This document shows, one piece after another, positions 12,036 through 23,264 of a stretch of DNA of 64,000 bases (its first letter is position 1; each line of letters opens with the position of its first letter). A program made the translations under genes and the position numbers. The notes under the pieces are model-generated. The model did not search any database. It saw only the letters and a list, made by a program, of their open reading frames with translations, and had not been told where the DNA came from. This DNA comes from Lindgomyces ingoldianus (taxonomy: Eukaryota; Ascomycota; Dothideomycetes; Pleosporales; Lindgomycetaceae): NCBI RefSeq assembly GCF_010093535.1, contig NW_022985165.1:85559-149558 (forward strand), in the 5' to 3' direction.

Positions 12036-14239
12036 ATGAAGGTAGGCCGCTGTTCTGTCCTCGCGCCTCACTGTCCGTCGTCGAGTCTTGGGCACCATCC
12101 AGCTAACGCACTACCCGCAGTTCCGCAGGTCGATGAAAGGAGAGAAAGACACCCGGCCGCACCACATCTCCATACCGCCAAAGGATGCTATAGCCATCGT
12201 CCCGCCGAAGAAGGTGAGTTGTCCCCGTTGTCGCCGCCTTACTACCCCGCCGCGCTTGCAGCAGGCAGCGAGGCGCCGTGGGCTGTAAACGAGCTGCGCT
12301 GACTGGTACCTTTCGCTCGCGCAGGTCATCAAAGCCCTCTACGACTACCAGGCACCCGATCCCAACCCCAACTCCGGCTATCTCAGCTTCTCACAAGGCG
12401 ATTTTCTCCACGTCGTAGGCCGGGAAAACGACTCGGACTGGTACGAGGCGTGTAACCCGTTGCACGGGACACGAGGTCTTGTGCCCGTCACATATTTTGA
12501 GCCTGTCGGCAAGACAGTGCGAGACAGTGGCAGCTCTACAAAGTCGATGACTCCAGGCCTGCCTAGCGCCCCGCACGACTCCGGATACGCAGAACGAGGC
12601 GTTGCTAGCCCCAACGGCAGCAACGGCAGCGACGACATATCGAAGATGAGGCTGTCGAAAACCCTAGGTAAAGGCTCGGGCGCCATGGTCTACGGCATTG
12701 TCATGTACGACTTCAAGGCAGAGCGGCCAGACGAGCTGGAGGCGAAAGAAGGGGAAGCCATCATAGTCATCGCACAGTCAAACCCAGAATGGTTCGTCGC
12801 AAAGCCCATCACGCGACTTGGCGGTCCCGGTTTGATCCCAGTGTCGTTCATCGAGATTCGAGACATGACCACTGGACAGCCAGTAACAGACGCACAGGAA
12901 GCCGTCCAAAGGGCAGGCGTGCCAAAGGTTGAGGAATGGAAAAAGATGGCGGCTGATTACAAGAACGGAAGCATCCCACTAGGCAAGCTAGAGACAAACT
13001 CGCAGCAGACGCTCCAACAAGGCATGGCGCGCATGAGTCTAAGCAACAAGAGTCAAACGGGCCGTGACGCAAATGGCGGCTTCTCTCAAGAGCAATCGGC
13101 GAGTTTTGCCTAATCAGATTTCCCCCCCGTTTCCTTCTGACATTGCTTGCAGGCACCCTCTCATTCGCGCAACCCCTCCCAGTACCAGAACCAGAACCAG
13201 CAACCACCCCAACGAGCATCCGATCCCTCCCTATTGGCGCCCGTTAAAGCATGCGTCCCTAAATATTGTTTTGCCGACGACATATTCTGGTTCATCATTG
13301 AGTGTCAGATGTCAGATGGCCGATATTGGGAGCTCCAGCGCCTATACCAAGACTTTTATGATCTGCAGATTCAGCTAATCGCCACCTACCCCGTTGAGGC
13401 TGGTACCAGCGGCTCGGGCGAGCGAACCCTCCCTTTCATGCCTGGTCCCGTCACCTACGTCACCGACAACATCTCAAACGGCCGACGAGCCAATTTGGAC
13501 GAGTATATTAAGAATCTGCTCAAGCTAGGACCTCACATCACCCAGGGCAATCTGGTAAAAAGCTTCTTCGCCCCAAGGCAAGGCGATTACGAGATAGATC
13601 CAGAGGTCGGTGCAGCGGAAGAGTATCGGCTGTCGCAAACATCGGTACGATCCTCTGACCCATCACAAGGAGCCTCAAGGCAGTCGTCGGCCGATCAACT
13701 GCAGGCCACGACTCCTCAGACTCCGTACTCCACAGGGTCTGGCTATCCGAACCACCAACGGGGTCAATCAATCGCAAGCCAGTCATATGGAGGACCTAAT
13801 TTCCCCCAGCAGATTCAGCACCAGAACACTGGCCTTTCTGCCACGTCAACCGGGCTAGGCTCTGCTTTGAAAATTAAGGTATGGTTCGAGGAAGACAATT
13901 GTGTGGTTATTCGCATGCCGATATCGTTGAAATTCATCGACCTCTACCAGAAACTGAAGGAACGCAGGGCATTAGAGAAGCCGGACGAGAAAAACAAGCA
14001 AGAGGAGCTCGTGGTCGAATACAGGGATGAGCTGGAAGGCCAATTTTACCCCATTGAAAACGACGAAGACCTTGCGATCGCGGTGGAGAGAAATCCGAAA
14101 TTAACTCTGTCCGTCACAACTGCAAGGTAAGTCAATGCCACACTACAACAAATGCCTTGCCCTACTATGCCCTGCCTGTCATGTCCGCTTTGATGCCTGC
14201 ATCCTCCCAACGGATAGCCTAGTCGCAACGATAGGCTAG
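12036..14239 (+). CDS. BEM1: BEM1-type polarity scaffold (SH3-SH3-PX-PB1)
   Basis: Scaffold that links the Cdc42 exchange factor Cdc24 (through PB1) and PAK kinases (through SH3) at growth sites; in filamentous fungi it is tied to polar tip growth, cell fusion and NADPH oxidase. Proposed exons: 12036-12041 (only ATGAAG), 12121-12213, 12325-13068, 13153-14126 and 14218-14239, about 612 residues. The micro-exon joins to give MKFRRSMKGEK, the conserved start of the family. SH3-1 is at about 34-95 (VIKALYDYQAPDP), SH3-2 at about 156-212 (YGIVMYDFKAERPDELE), PX at about 315-425 (KYCFADDIFWFIIECQMSDG, LQRLYQDFYDLQ) and PB1 at about 519-605 (LKIKVWFEEDNCVVIRMP). Two joins are uncertain. Exon 3 to 4 needs a GC donor at 13069, because no GT donor keeps frame. 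The 22-base last exon follows a strong GTAAGT at 14127; unspliced, the protein would stop at 14130. Confidence 0.9.
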
Positions 14240-15523
14240 TGGTGGATTACTGCAAGAGTTTATGATGATGATTGATGAAGCGGTTATGCACATTGGGGGT
14301 TTCTCATTTGGGGTGCGTCGTTTTCTTTTACTTGGTTAAGGGTTGAGTTGAGACTAGTTGACGATATTGTGGTGGCCACTCTCAATTTATCTAACTCAAC
14401 TCTTTCTTCCTTTCGCTTTTACTTCATTTCGGCGTTCGAAAAACGTGGAGGGGGGCGGGGGAATGGATGGGAGGCGTTCTGTGGGTGCATCTCGGCGAAA
14501 GGCTCCTCTCTCTATTCCCCAGGTTGTTTACTACTCGGATTTTGACCCTACGGAAGGACGGCATTGTCATTGGGAAGATTTGTGATCCGATTCGAGGCCT
14601 TGTGTGATGGAAAGATTTTCACGCAACGCTGTCAGACTAGCAGCCACGATGGGCATTGGGGGGAAGGGGGGCATGAACATGAGGAGGGTTTTGCGCACAG
14701 CATTGGTGGCAGCATAAGAAACAGGCAGTCGTCTCTGTTCATGGAGTTCTGTTCTTCTAAGGAGCCAAGGGAAGCATGTGTCACTTTCACTAAGAAATTG
14801 TGTTCCTTCGTTTGTCACGCCTAGTGGTGTAACGAGGTGGATTTGGTAATGGTGTAAAGTAATTACTTGTCTTCTTCTCTTATCTACTTTTTAGTCCCGT
14901 GGTCTTCTTCGCGTTTCATTCTACTTAAATTATCGGATGTTTGTGGAATCCCAGTCGGGCGCATTGGTATTGGGTGGATGTCTGAGGCTCTGGTGCTGGT
15001 GTCTTTGTGGCTGGGAAAAGTTATGTGGTGTCATGGGGAGTGGAGCTTGCTGTCGTAGTCGACCCAATATGAGGTAGTCGAAATCGCTCACCGCTTTTAT
15101 GTGGTGATAGTGGGTGACAGATGCTGATGTGCAGTGACATTCTGGCTCAACTGCCATTGACGAATGACAAGCCCGGTGACTCTTGCACTACGACTTTTCG
15201 TCCCTCGGGCTTCTTTCCTCCGTCATCGGGCCCCGACGGCCCAAGCGCCGAAGTACCTGCCACACTCAGCCCTAAATTTATTCCACAGCCTGCTTACCCG
15301 TCACAATCCGAACCTCGCCTTCCTTTGAGTATTTGCTTTTCCCTCACTAAACCACGTCTCTGTGAAGTGCGGTGCCTGCGCGTCTCGAGCGGACGTAGAT
15401 ATACGCGCTACACGCATCGTCATACGATTCCTGTTCCCCTCGCGCGGGGTCACGGATCTTGATATTGCGAGAATACATGCAGCACAGGAAGCGAGAATTC
15501 ATTAACCATCGGAGGAAGCTGCA
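14240..15523. other. Intergenic region between BEM1 and the carrier-like gene
   Basis: 1.28 kb between two genes on the same strand, holding the BEM1 3' UTR and the promoter and leader of the next gene. Frames here are short, overlap on both strands and match no family I know. G-rich stretches lie near 14440-14480 and 14655-14680. I see no RNA gene. Confidence 0.45.
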
Positions 15524-16598
15524 ATGGGGGAAGGAGAGCGCCAGCAGCGGACTGCTGTGGTGAAGCCGGCTCAAATTGCCAGTGCGGTTGAGGCTGAAAG
15601 CTGGACAGCACCTTCGACAACTACGCCACCGTTACCAACCCCGAATTTTACTGCGAAGATACCGACGACGTCGATGAAGAGTATGAATGGCGTTGGTGCG
15701 GAGAAGAGCTGGAATACGTCGAGACTGGGGCTGAGGGTTGGAGCGGATGCTATTGCGGCAGGTGCGGCCGGGGTTTTGGTTGCGCCGATTATTACTGCGA
15801 TTGATCGGTACGAACGAGCTGGTTGACATGGGAGATGAGGGCGCTGATATACCATAGGGGAATCATTGAGAATGCATCGGGGCGTAATACCCTAGGTGCG
15901 AGTCTGCAGGCGTCTTTCAAGGAGATGCTGTTCCGTCCACATAGATTCTTCTTCTCAAAGCCCTTTGCCCTGATCTACGTACGTTCTGAGGTACCTATAA
16001 GCATGGAGGAGAAGAGCTCACGAGACAGACGCTATATTTCGGCACCTACTTAACCGCCAACACCATCGACACAGCCTCCTCTACCCTCTCGAACAAGCCC
16101 ATCACGACTACTACAGCCGGAACCTCCAAGTTCCTGGCAACCTCCACATCCAACCTCGCCCTTTGCCTCTACAAAGACAACCGCTTCACGCAAATGTTCG
16201 GCGCAGCTAGCTCCACGCGCCCAGTTCCACTCCCCACCTTTGCCCTCTTCACCGTCCGCGACTGTCTTACTATCTTCGCCTCCTTCAACCTCCCGCCACT
16301 CCTCTCCCCGCATCTAGACAAACGCATGTCCGAGGAAGTCAAAAAATACGTCGGAGCAGCTAGCACGGCGCAGTTTTTGACCCCGGCAGCCGTGCAGTTG
16401 GTGTCTACGCCGCTGCACTTGTTGGGCCTCGATATGTATAATAGACCAGGGGTGGGCTGGCAGGAAAGAGCGACGAGGGTGGTCAGGGATTGGGGGAAGA
16501 GTGCATTTGCGAGAATGGGGAGGATTATTCCCGCGTTTGGGGTGGGAGGTGTGGTTAATATGAAGGTTAGGAGAGGGTTGATGGAGAGGTTGGAGTAG
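15524..16598 (+). CDS. Multi-pass membrane protein resembling a divergent mitochondrial carrier
   Basis: Conserved-looking fungal protein without a name I can assign. Three exons (15524-15807, 15858-15978, 16029-16598), separated by two 50-bp GT-AG introns with matching phases, give 324 residues, close to the usual 300-320 of SLC25 carriers. Three roughly equal segments each pair hydrophobic stretches. Residues around 70-95 (LGLRVGADAIAAGAAGVLV, then APIITAIDR) and TPLHLLGLDMYNRP near 270 sit where carriers place their P-x-[DE] signature. The acidic and basic residues of that signature are not kept, so the carrier assignment is an inference from layout. The C-terminal GRIIPAFGVGGVVN is well formed. 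No mitochondrial presequence is obvious, as is normal for carriers. The start context (GCAATGG) is favourable. Confidence 0.8.
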
Positions 16599-19500
16599 AA
16601 GGTAGAATATAGAGCGGACACATGGGTAAGTTTGATGGGTAAGACTCCCACATAAGTCTCAGTGTGACAAATTTATATATCCTTATTCTAGTGTGTGTTG
16701 GTTTTATGACATTCTCATGGCTTTCCATTCTCCTCCCTCGCCTCTTCATATTGGGTACATATTTCTAGTCCTCTTCGGCGTCGCCAGCTTCGTTTGGTTA
16801 TTCAGCCGAAGCCCAACCTGAATGACTGAGGTTGTCTCCCTCGGCTCCTCATTCTTGTCCACATTGATCATGAGCTCCATTTGAGCGGGCGAGCATGTCA
16901 TCAGCAGACAGAATTGAGGTCTTGACATATATCCTTTCCTGGACGTAGCAGTCTCCATCTTCTCTTGCATTCTCACTGCTGGGGTTGTTCGATTCTCATT
17001 TTCCTTTGTCACGCAGTCTGTTATCCATTTGCCACATCATATCCGTTATTCCCATGATCTTCGATCAGTTAAGTCCCGCTTGTATAATATCGCCCACCCA
17101 GAGCACCACGTGTGTGCAAACAAAGAGTCGTCAGGGGCTAGATCTCTGGCACATCCAACAGTGTGAAAACTCCAGTTCTTTTTTTTCACGGTCGAAAGAA
17201 GCCTACCTGGCATGGACTGGGTATATAAGCCCTCCCTCGCTCGCTCTTGCCAGCTTTCTATCCTACACTCCATGTCACGACCGGACTGGCATCTCCAAAA
17301 GAAACATCAAGTCTCAAAGCCGACGTGTACCACACCTCTAATCCCTAAAAACGTACCACGCCAGGCACATGTTTCTCATGGCACCTGAAAACCGACTTAC
17401 CCCCGGAAAAGAAAATCAGAACATCTATTTCTAATGTTCTCTTAACACATCCGTCTTTTAAAACAGATACTCCTAGCTGAGCACGTATGACTTCCTTTCT
17501 AAAATACCCAGTGCCCCCAGGCCATGTCCCTGGACTCTGGATCCGTTGTCTGCCAGTCGAAAAACTGTGAGAGCCTATCATTGTGTGCAGATCTCCGCTC
17601 TTTCGACAACCCCCTAGAGACACTAGGAGTGGGTTACCGAAAGAACTGTTCCCAAAGGAGTATGTGTATTTCGTCCTCGGCCGTCGAGATATTCCGGTTT
17701 ATGTCCCCATGTCTTCTACCTCCCCCGGCGAGGAAACTATCTTACCGGGTCACACGAGAGCTTCCCGAACCACTCACTTCCCTGATACGATATCGGAGCC
17801 ATGGGATTTGGTGTTGGAGTGTTTGCAGCGAAACCCTCCTTGCCAAGTTTTGATAGAGAACGAAAGCCAGAATCGGCGCCATGATGTTCGTTTTGGTTTA
17901 GCGCCTTGTTACTACAACGTTAACAGTCTCGGAATTCCTTTTTAAAAGCCTCAGTGTTGCTTCCATATGAGTGGGCTTCTTCTGGATTGAATATTCCAAC
18001 ATAGCCAAGCTATGTGCGCGCGGGGAATTTCTAGGTATCCTTGGTACTCCACCTTCTTGGGGGCTTATCAAAGCGCTATGGATATCACCGAATGCGCATC
18101 CGGAATCCAGCAACCGGTGGGGATTCAATTACGCATTCAAGATCGAAATACACCTCCTTTCTTCCGGGTCAACCTAGGTCTAAATTCTAAGCATGCTTGA
18201 ACATGGCGAGATTCCTGGGCGGTGTTTCTTGAACCTCGAGTTCATGCCGGTATAAAATTGCCGCAGGCGGAAATCATGCGGTGCAGAGCTTCTCGGGGAG
18301 CAGGAGCAAACAAATCCGTGAAACCCTCTCATGGCTCATATCTCCTTTTCTGTGCTGCTGGCACTTAGGATTTCTACTTACGATGGGGAATTTGAATGAG
18401 GGAATCCCCTTCTTGAAGAAAAAGACCACGATAGAACAGACTTCATGGCGTCCCTTGCGCTCCTCCACGAAATAATATTACGGAGTCCGGAGGTGTATGG
18501 TACGAGATCTGGATATAACTTCTCAAAATTATGCAGAATCCAGAAACTAGACACCTCCTCTCCTAGAAACATGCAAGCAGCAAGCGTGATGCAAAGCTGG
18601 TGTACACGAAAAATATCTGAAAATCCGGATGATGGATTGGGCCTGCAGTGCGCCTTTAAAAAAGCCAGTATATTAGAATCGATCTGGGACAGCCTCTCCA
18701 ATGCTTCCATTCCTGGTTGATTATGCTGCCGGTTTCTTGGACCACAATCTAACGACCAAAGCTTTAATGCAGTGACTCTGAGTGGACGACTGAATGAGAA
18801 CATTTGTTACTCAAAAGACGACGAATACGATTTCACTGGCCCCCAATTCGGTTGTTTCGAATTCATATCGAAATCACCGAATAGCGCAGGACCTTAGACC
18901 CAAGAGCTTGAATATTCACGGATTCATTCTGCCTTCGGGATCAGCGCTAAGGGGTACCAGTACTGTCTCCACTCTCCATGCCAAAATATCAGTACCTGCA
19001 GAGCATGCCGCCAGCCTCGGACCCAAAGTATTGGGTAGTGGTTCGTATGTCATTGCGTCTTACCCTGAATCACGATCTTCAATTCTTCCAGTTTCTGTTG
19101 ATGGCTGGAAATATTGGAAAATGCGATAAAGAAATCGCAAAAATGGATTATGTCGAGACAAGGCTCGACTCAAAATCAACGCCCAGTATGATGCATAGTT
19201 TTCTGAATGCATTTTACGTCTCTCAAAATAGTCAGAACAACCGCCCACGCCTTAGTATAGGCCCAGAGACCTTTAAAAGAGACTCAAAACGGGGCTGCTT
19301 CCAACGTATGGATTACGCGAGTAGCTCTATGTCTGGGGACTTTTGGCTCCTCTTTTAGGGGCTTTCTGTCGCCGTTTTTGGAGTCACTTGCGCCGAAGTC
19401 CCAAGACTAATTCCCACAACCCTGTTAGCTTTTCTTGCCTAGTTCCCGCACCGCCCCATGTTGTCTCGTTTTATGCTTCCCGGATTCTAAAATTCACAAC

Positions 19501-19612
19501 AACTGAATAAGCCCAAACTGGACCTATATCCATCCTGTTGATATATTATTAATATTAAGCAGCATTTTAGGTAGTTTAAACTAGACAACTTAATTTCTTG
19601 CCTAGATAGGTA
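16599..19612. other. Gene-poor transition zone before the transposon island
   Basis: 3 kb of ordinary base composition without a recognisable gene. A TATA-like GTATATAAGC lies near 17220 and a GTATAAAATTG near 18250, but neither leads into a convincing frame. Two unrecognised frames stand out: 17583-17945 plus (120 codons) and 18378-18803 minus (141 codons, ending next to a GTAAGT donor-like site). Both lack domains and overlap other open frames, so they may be chance, orphan or decayed genes. I cannot support a function for any of them. Confidence 0.4.
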
Positions 19613-19617
19613 TGTAG

Positions 19618-20008
19618 TGTCAGATATGCGCACCTACTGTCAAGACAGGAGGAACGCTTGACGAAAGCTGCTACATAGTACGAGCAATAAGCTCGAACAG
19701 TATGTTGCTGCATGTTGCAGCAAATTGCAGCAAATTGCAGCATTTTGCAGCATTTTGCAGCATTTTGCAGCATGTTGCAGCATTTTACAGCATGTTGCAG
19801 CAAATTGCAGCATGTTGCAAGCTGGTCGCGCATAGGGCAAGTGCGCGAGGGACTCGGATCGGCAAAACAAAAAGCCGAGCAACGCGAGTAGAGCAGAAAA
19901 AGGATCGATAAATAAACACGATCAAGACAATCAATCAATCATCCCATACATCATATCCAAACCCATCATTCATCTCAGGAAGCCCAGAAACAGTGCTTCA
20001 ATCTGACA
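19618..20008. mobile_element. Solo LTR, 391 bp, TSD TGTAG
   Basis: Begins TGTCAGAT and ends ATCTGACA (8-bp perfect terminal inverted repeat). It is flanked by TGTAG at 19613-19617 and again at 20009-20013, the mark of retroviral-type integration. No internal retroelement sequence follows, so it is a solo LTR left by recombination. A second copy in reverse orientation occupies 32258-39369 (interrupted). The first three quarters are not RIP-like in composition. Family unknown; no coding part is present in the window. Confidence 0.85.
19711..19820 (+). repeat. 10-bp tandem repeat inside the solo LTR (11 units)
   Basis: Eleven consecutive 10-base units of the form CAWDTTGCAG (variants CATGTTGCAG, CAAATTGCAG, CATTTTGCAG). 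The related LTR has about five units at 39241-39290. The unit equals about one helical turn. Confidence 0.9.
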
Positions 20009-20013
20009 TGTAG

Positions 20014-21635
20014 ACAGTTGGGTATAGTTCTTTTTAGTTATTTGCACTTTAAAAACTATGTAGCTACTGTATATAAGGTATTATTTTTGTCTTATTCTCT
20101 ACAATAGTTATATTGTGTCTTAAATGCTAAATATTAAGCTGTGGAAAGCCTAGAATAGGTTCTTAAACATGGTTGCATATTCAATGTTTCTAATTATACT
20201 GCTAGGTTATTTTCTACCTCTCTCTTTACTCTCATTTAAAATCTTTTAACATAGAACTCTTTTATATAATCTTATAAGCGCTTTTTAGATGCGTTGTATG
20301 CTATACTGTGAAACTAGTTTACTTTAGTTTAATTCTTATACCTTAACCTCTCTCTATTATAGAATATATAGAGTATAGTTTCTTTATTAATTGTTACTAA
20401 GCTTTAGGTTAAACTAGTAAAATACAAGATAATAATCTATTATTAGTAGCTAATTTTTTATAATTCTAAGTTTCTTCTAGTAGTAGTGTAAGCATACTTT
20501 ATAAAATTTTAAAGATTAGCTATATCTTATTTAAAATACTTATTTATCTCTACTATAAAGCTTATAGAAGCGTGTTTTACACTAGTTGTTTTTAATCGCA
20601 GATTTCTAGGGATATATTAGATAGTAGAAAAACGTAGAGGTTAAAATAAGTTTATATTTTAGTATTAAGTAAGTAGAAGATAGTAGATTTACTAAAGCTT
20701 TAATTATAAATGTTGTAAAACGCTAATAATTTTTAAAAAACAAATATAGAAAACTTTATACTTTTAGTAGAATTTTTCTAAAAAGTTTTTTTTCTAAAAC
20801 ACTAGTTTTCTTTAGATAACTATTCTAAAGTGTTAATTCTTTTAGAATTAGTTAACTATTAATAAAGTAAATATTTTAAATTAGATTTCTTTTAATATTT
20901 ATTTAATTACTATAGGTGTTATAGAGTAAAATATAATTTAAGTACTAAATTTTATAAAAGTAGACTATTTACTTATATAAATAGTTAGATTAGAATGCGT
21001 CTTTAAGATATTTATTTTTAATAATAATAAAAACTATTTTAAAGTTAACTCTATACTTAGTTACTTAGCTATAGGTACTATTAATAATTCGCTTTAGTAG
21101 ACTAGTAATTAAGACTATTGTAACAATTTGTATAAATTGTTCTATACAAAGTTTACCTAACAAACCTACATCTAAAGGTTGTATCTGCCCCAACCCTGCC
21201 ATGCCCCTTGCGCTACCTGTAACGATTCTCATGAATCGTTCTATCTCGGGTCGCTCGGAACCTATCCGAAGGGTCCCTGTATTGGCCCTGACTATAACTG
21301 AACCCTGTTCTCTGCAGTTACCTCTATTCCCTTATGTATTTAGTTGCACCTCTGCCCTTAGCTAGCTTAGTAGTTTTCTAATATTCTTTATATAAAGCCT
21401 ATAGGTGTTAATAGCAATTCCTAGGTTCTAAGTCTCCACGCACTTCTATATGCCTCTAAGTAGATTTTTACTGCATTTAGACTTATTATCTTGCCTATGC
21501 TAATATATTATATTAGAAAACTTACTTTTACTAGTAATAGCTTTATTAATAATATTATATTAAGTATTTATTTAACTATATTTAACTCTAAGAAGTGTTT
21601 AATTTAGTTTAAGTTATAATTTTTATACACTATTA
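20014..21635. other. AT-rich, RIP-like sequence with a GC-richer island
   Basis: Very TpA-rich DNA without a readable protein, probably a decayed transposon of unknown type. A better preserved island spans about 21175-21380. At 21122-21141 and 21222-21241 are two hairpin-like motifs with 8-base arms (AACAATTT/AAATTGTT and AACGATTC/GAATCGTT) exactly 100 bases apart. The first differs from the second mainly by C-to-T and G-to-A changes, so they look like a preserved and a mutated copy of one motif. Confidence 0.5.
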
Positions 21636-22522
21636 ACGTACTTTACAGGCGAGTTGCTTACACACCTAAGTTGCTTACTTTTGCTAAGACTCTACTACAC
21701 TACTTTTCTTACACTAATGCATTTCTAATAACACTACTTAGATATGTTAAAAAAACATTAAATGCAGCTTATGCTTTAAGCTTTTAAATAAAATATAACA
21801 CTTTTTAAGTAACATGCTATAGCTATTTATAGAGTTTTTTTTAAAAGATAATAAGTAACTAACGCTCTAGACAACTTTTCTAAGCTAATTATATAGCTAA
21901 CTTATAAAAGCTAGATAATAATAAAAAGTAAGTAATTGTTTAGCACATACTTAAGCTAGATGTGTAAAGATTTCCCCTCTAGCTAGCAGCTATAGCTAAT
22001 ATAGCTAATTATTTACACACTAAGCATAATATAAGCTATATTAGTATAAACTAGCTTAATACATTTCTTAAGCGCTATTTAGAGCTTAAAGTAAAGTTTA
22101 AGTGTAAGTATAACTATAAAAAAGCTTTTTATAAAATTTTTATAGTAATTTAAAGCTAGTTTAATCTTATAAAGAATATTAAAGCTAAGTATAGTATCTA
22201 GAATAATAACATATATAACTTTAATAAAATAAGGTTTATAATAGGCTAGATATCTACTAAAGTAGTTATTATAAGTTTAAAGAAACAAGGACAGCTAAAA
22301 GTAGTCTAGCTAGGTAACTAAAAGTAGATAACAGCTATCTAAAGCATTAATACTAAAAAGTAGGCTATTTTACTTTTTATTATTTTTTAAGATAGTAATT
22401 ACTTTTTAAACTAGTATAAAAAGAAATTTTTACTTTAAAATTAAGTTATTATAGTCTTTAAGCGTAGCTAGACTACTAATTAGCTTAGTTTAGACTAGTT
22501 AAAGCACTTTAACATGTATAAA
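21636..22522 (+). mobile_element. Fot1/pogo-like DNA transposon, 5' part (copy A1)
   Basis: Starts ACGTACTTTACAGGCGAG after a TA dinucleotide; the same terminus opens the other copies of this family. The sequence matches copy at 40126-41994 up to about 22522, then is replaced by unrelated DNA. Matching 3' sequence resumes near 31755. The frame corresponds to the N-terminal half of a transposase but is full of stops. Everything between 22523 and 31754 therefore sits inside, or replaced the middle of, this copy. Confidence 0.75.
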
Positions 22523-22575
22523 ATACTACAACAGTTTATAAATGATCTGTAAAAGCAAAGCTTGCTTAGAGTAAT

Positions 22576-22945
22576 TGTCACAACTGCTAATTAGAGAGCA
22601 ATAAGAAGCAAGTCTATTAACTATAAGAGGCTTATAGAGAGCTTAGGTGTAAAGATAGGATAGTAAGTAGCACAGATAGCACTAAGAGCAAGCTTTCGGA
22701 GAAAGATAGGAGTGTATTGTAAGAGAGACGAATCGCTGCCAAGCCTCGCTTGTCAGGATTCATGCTTATATACAAAGCACAGGTCATATGACCTCCAAAC
22801 AGGTCAGGTGAGGCCATACTGGCCCGTTCTGGGACATCCGGCCTTACATTAGGCACTAAGTGTCTTAGGCTGCTTGTCTAAAACACAGGCGCGACACCAA
22901 GCCTATGTGCGCGACGCAAGGTCCCTGTGCTCTTCTTACGCAACA
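22576..22945 (-). mobile_element. Solo LTR, 370 bp, TSD GTAAT
   Basis: Bounded by TG (TGTCACAACTGC) and CA (CGCAACA), with GTAAT directly before (22571-22575) and after (22946-22950). Base composition is mostly normal, unlike the surrounding DNA. A TATATAAGC box reads on the minus strand near 22765, suggesting minus orientation. A 74-codon frame inside it (22632-22856 minus) has no recognisable domain. No other copy of this LTR was noticed in the window. Confidence 0.85.
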
Positions 22946-22950
22946 GTAAT

Positions 22951-23264
22951 AGTTAGCGCATTAAAGTAGGTTGTCTAGGTTAAAGAATAGTTACAGCATA
23001 ATGCTTAGCAAAGTAGTATTAGACAGGTAATAGATGTATAATAATAACATTTAACTATAGCATGTAACTAATTACTAACACACTAATATAGCTAAAAACA
23101 TAAATAATAGCTAGCTTTAGCTCTTAACGCGTTCTTACCCTTATAATAGTCTTTCTTTGTTATAGTTATGTTACAGCTATCTAACCCCTAAGTACCCTAA
23201 GGGCTTAGCACAGGGTATATAGGCTCCTTAGCCTCTGTACCTCTGCCTCTAACCCTAAGGTTTA
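22951..23264. other. Unidentified host segment left of the first gypsy element
   Basis: Together with 30940-31754 this is the DNA into which the gypsy element at 23265 inserted. Mixed composition, less decayed close to the insertion point (about 23180-23260). A TATA-like GGTATATAGGCTCC lies near 23215. It may belong to another LTR, but no matching TSD was found. No protein is readable. Confidence 0.35.

Noticed and set aside
19576..19938. 120-codon minus-strand frame rich in CCNMLQ-type repeats
   Set aside because: It is a translation of the 10-bp tandem repeat inside a solo LTR, not a gene.
22632..22856. 74-codon minus-strand frame in a preserved GC-rich patch
   Set aside because: It lies wholly within a 370-bp solo LTR with its own TSD and shows no domain.
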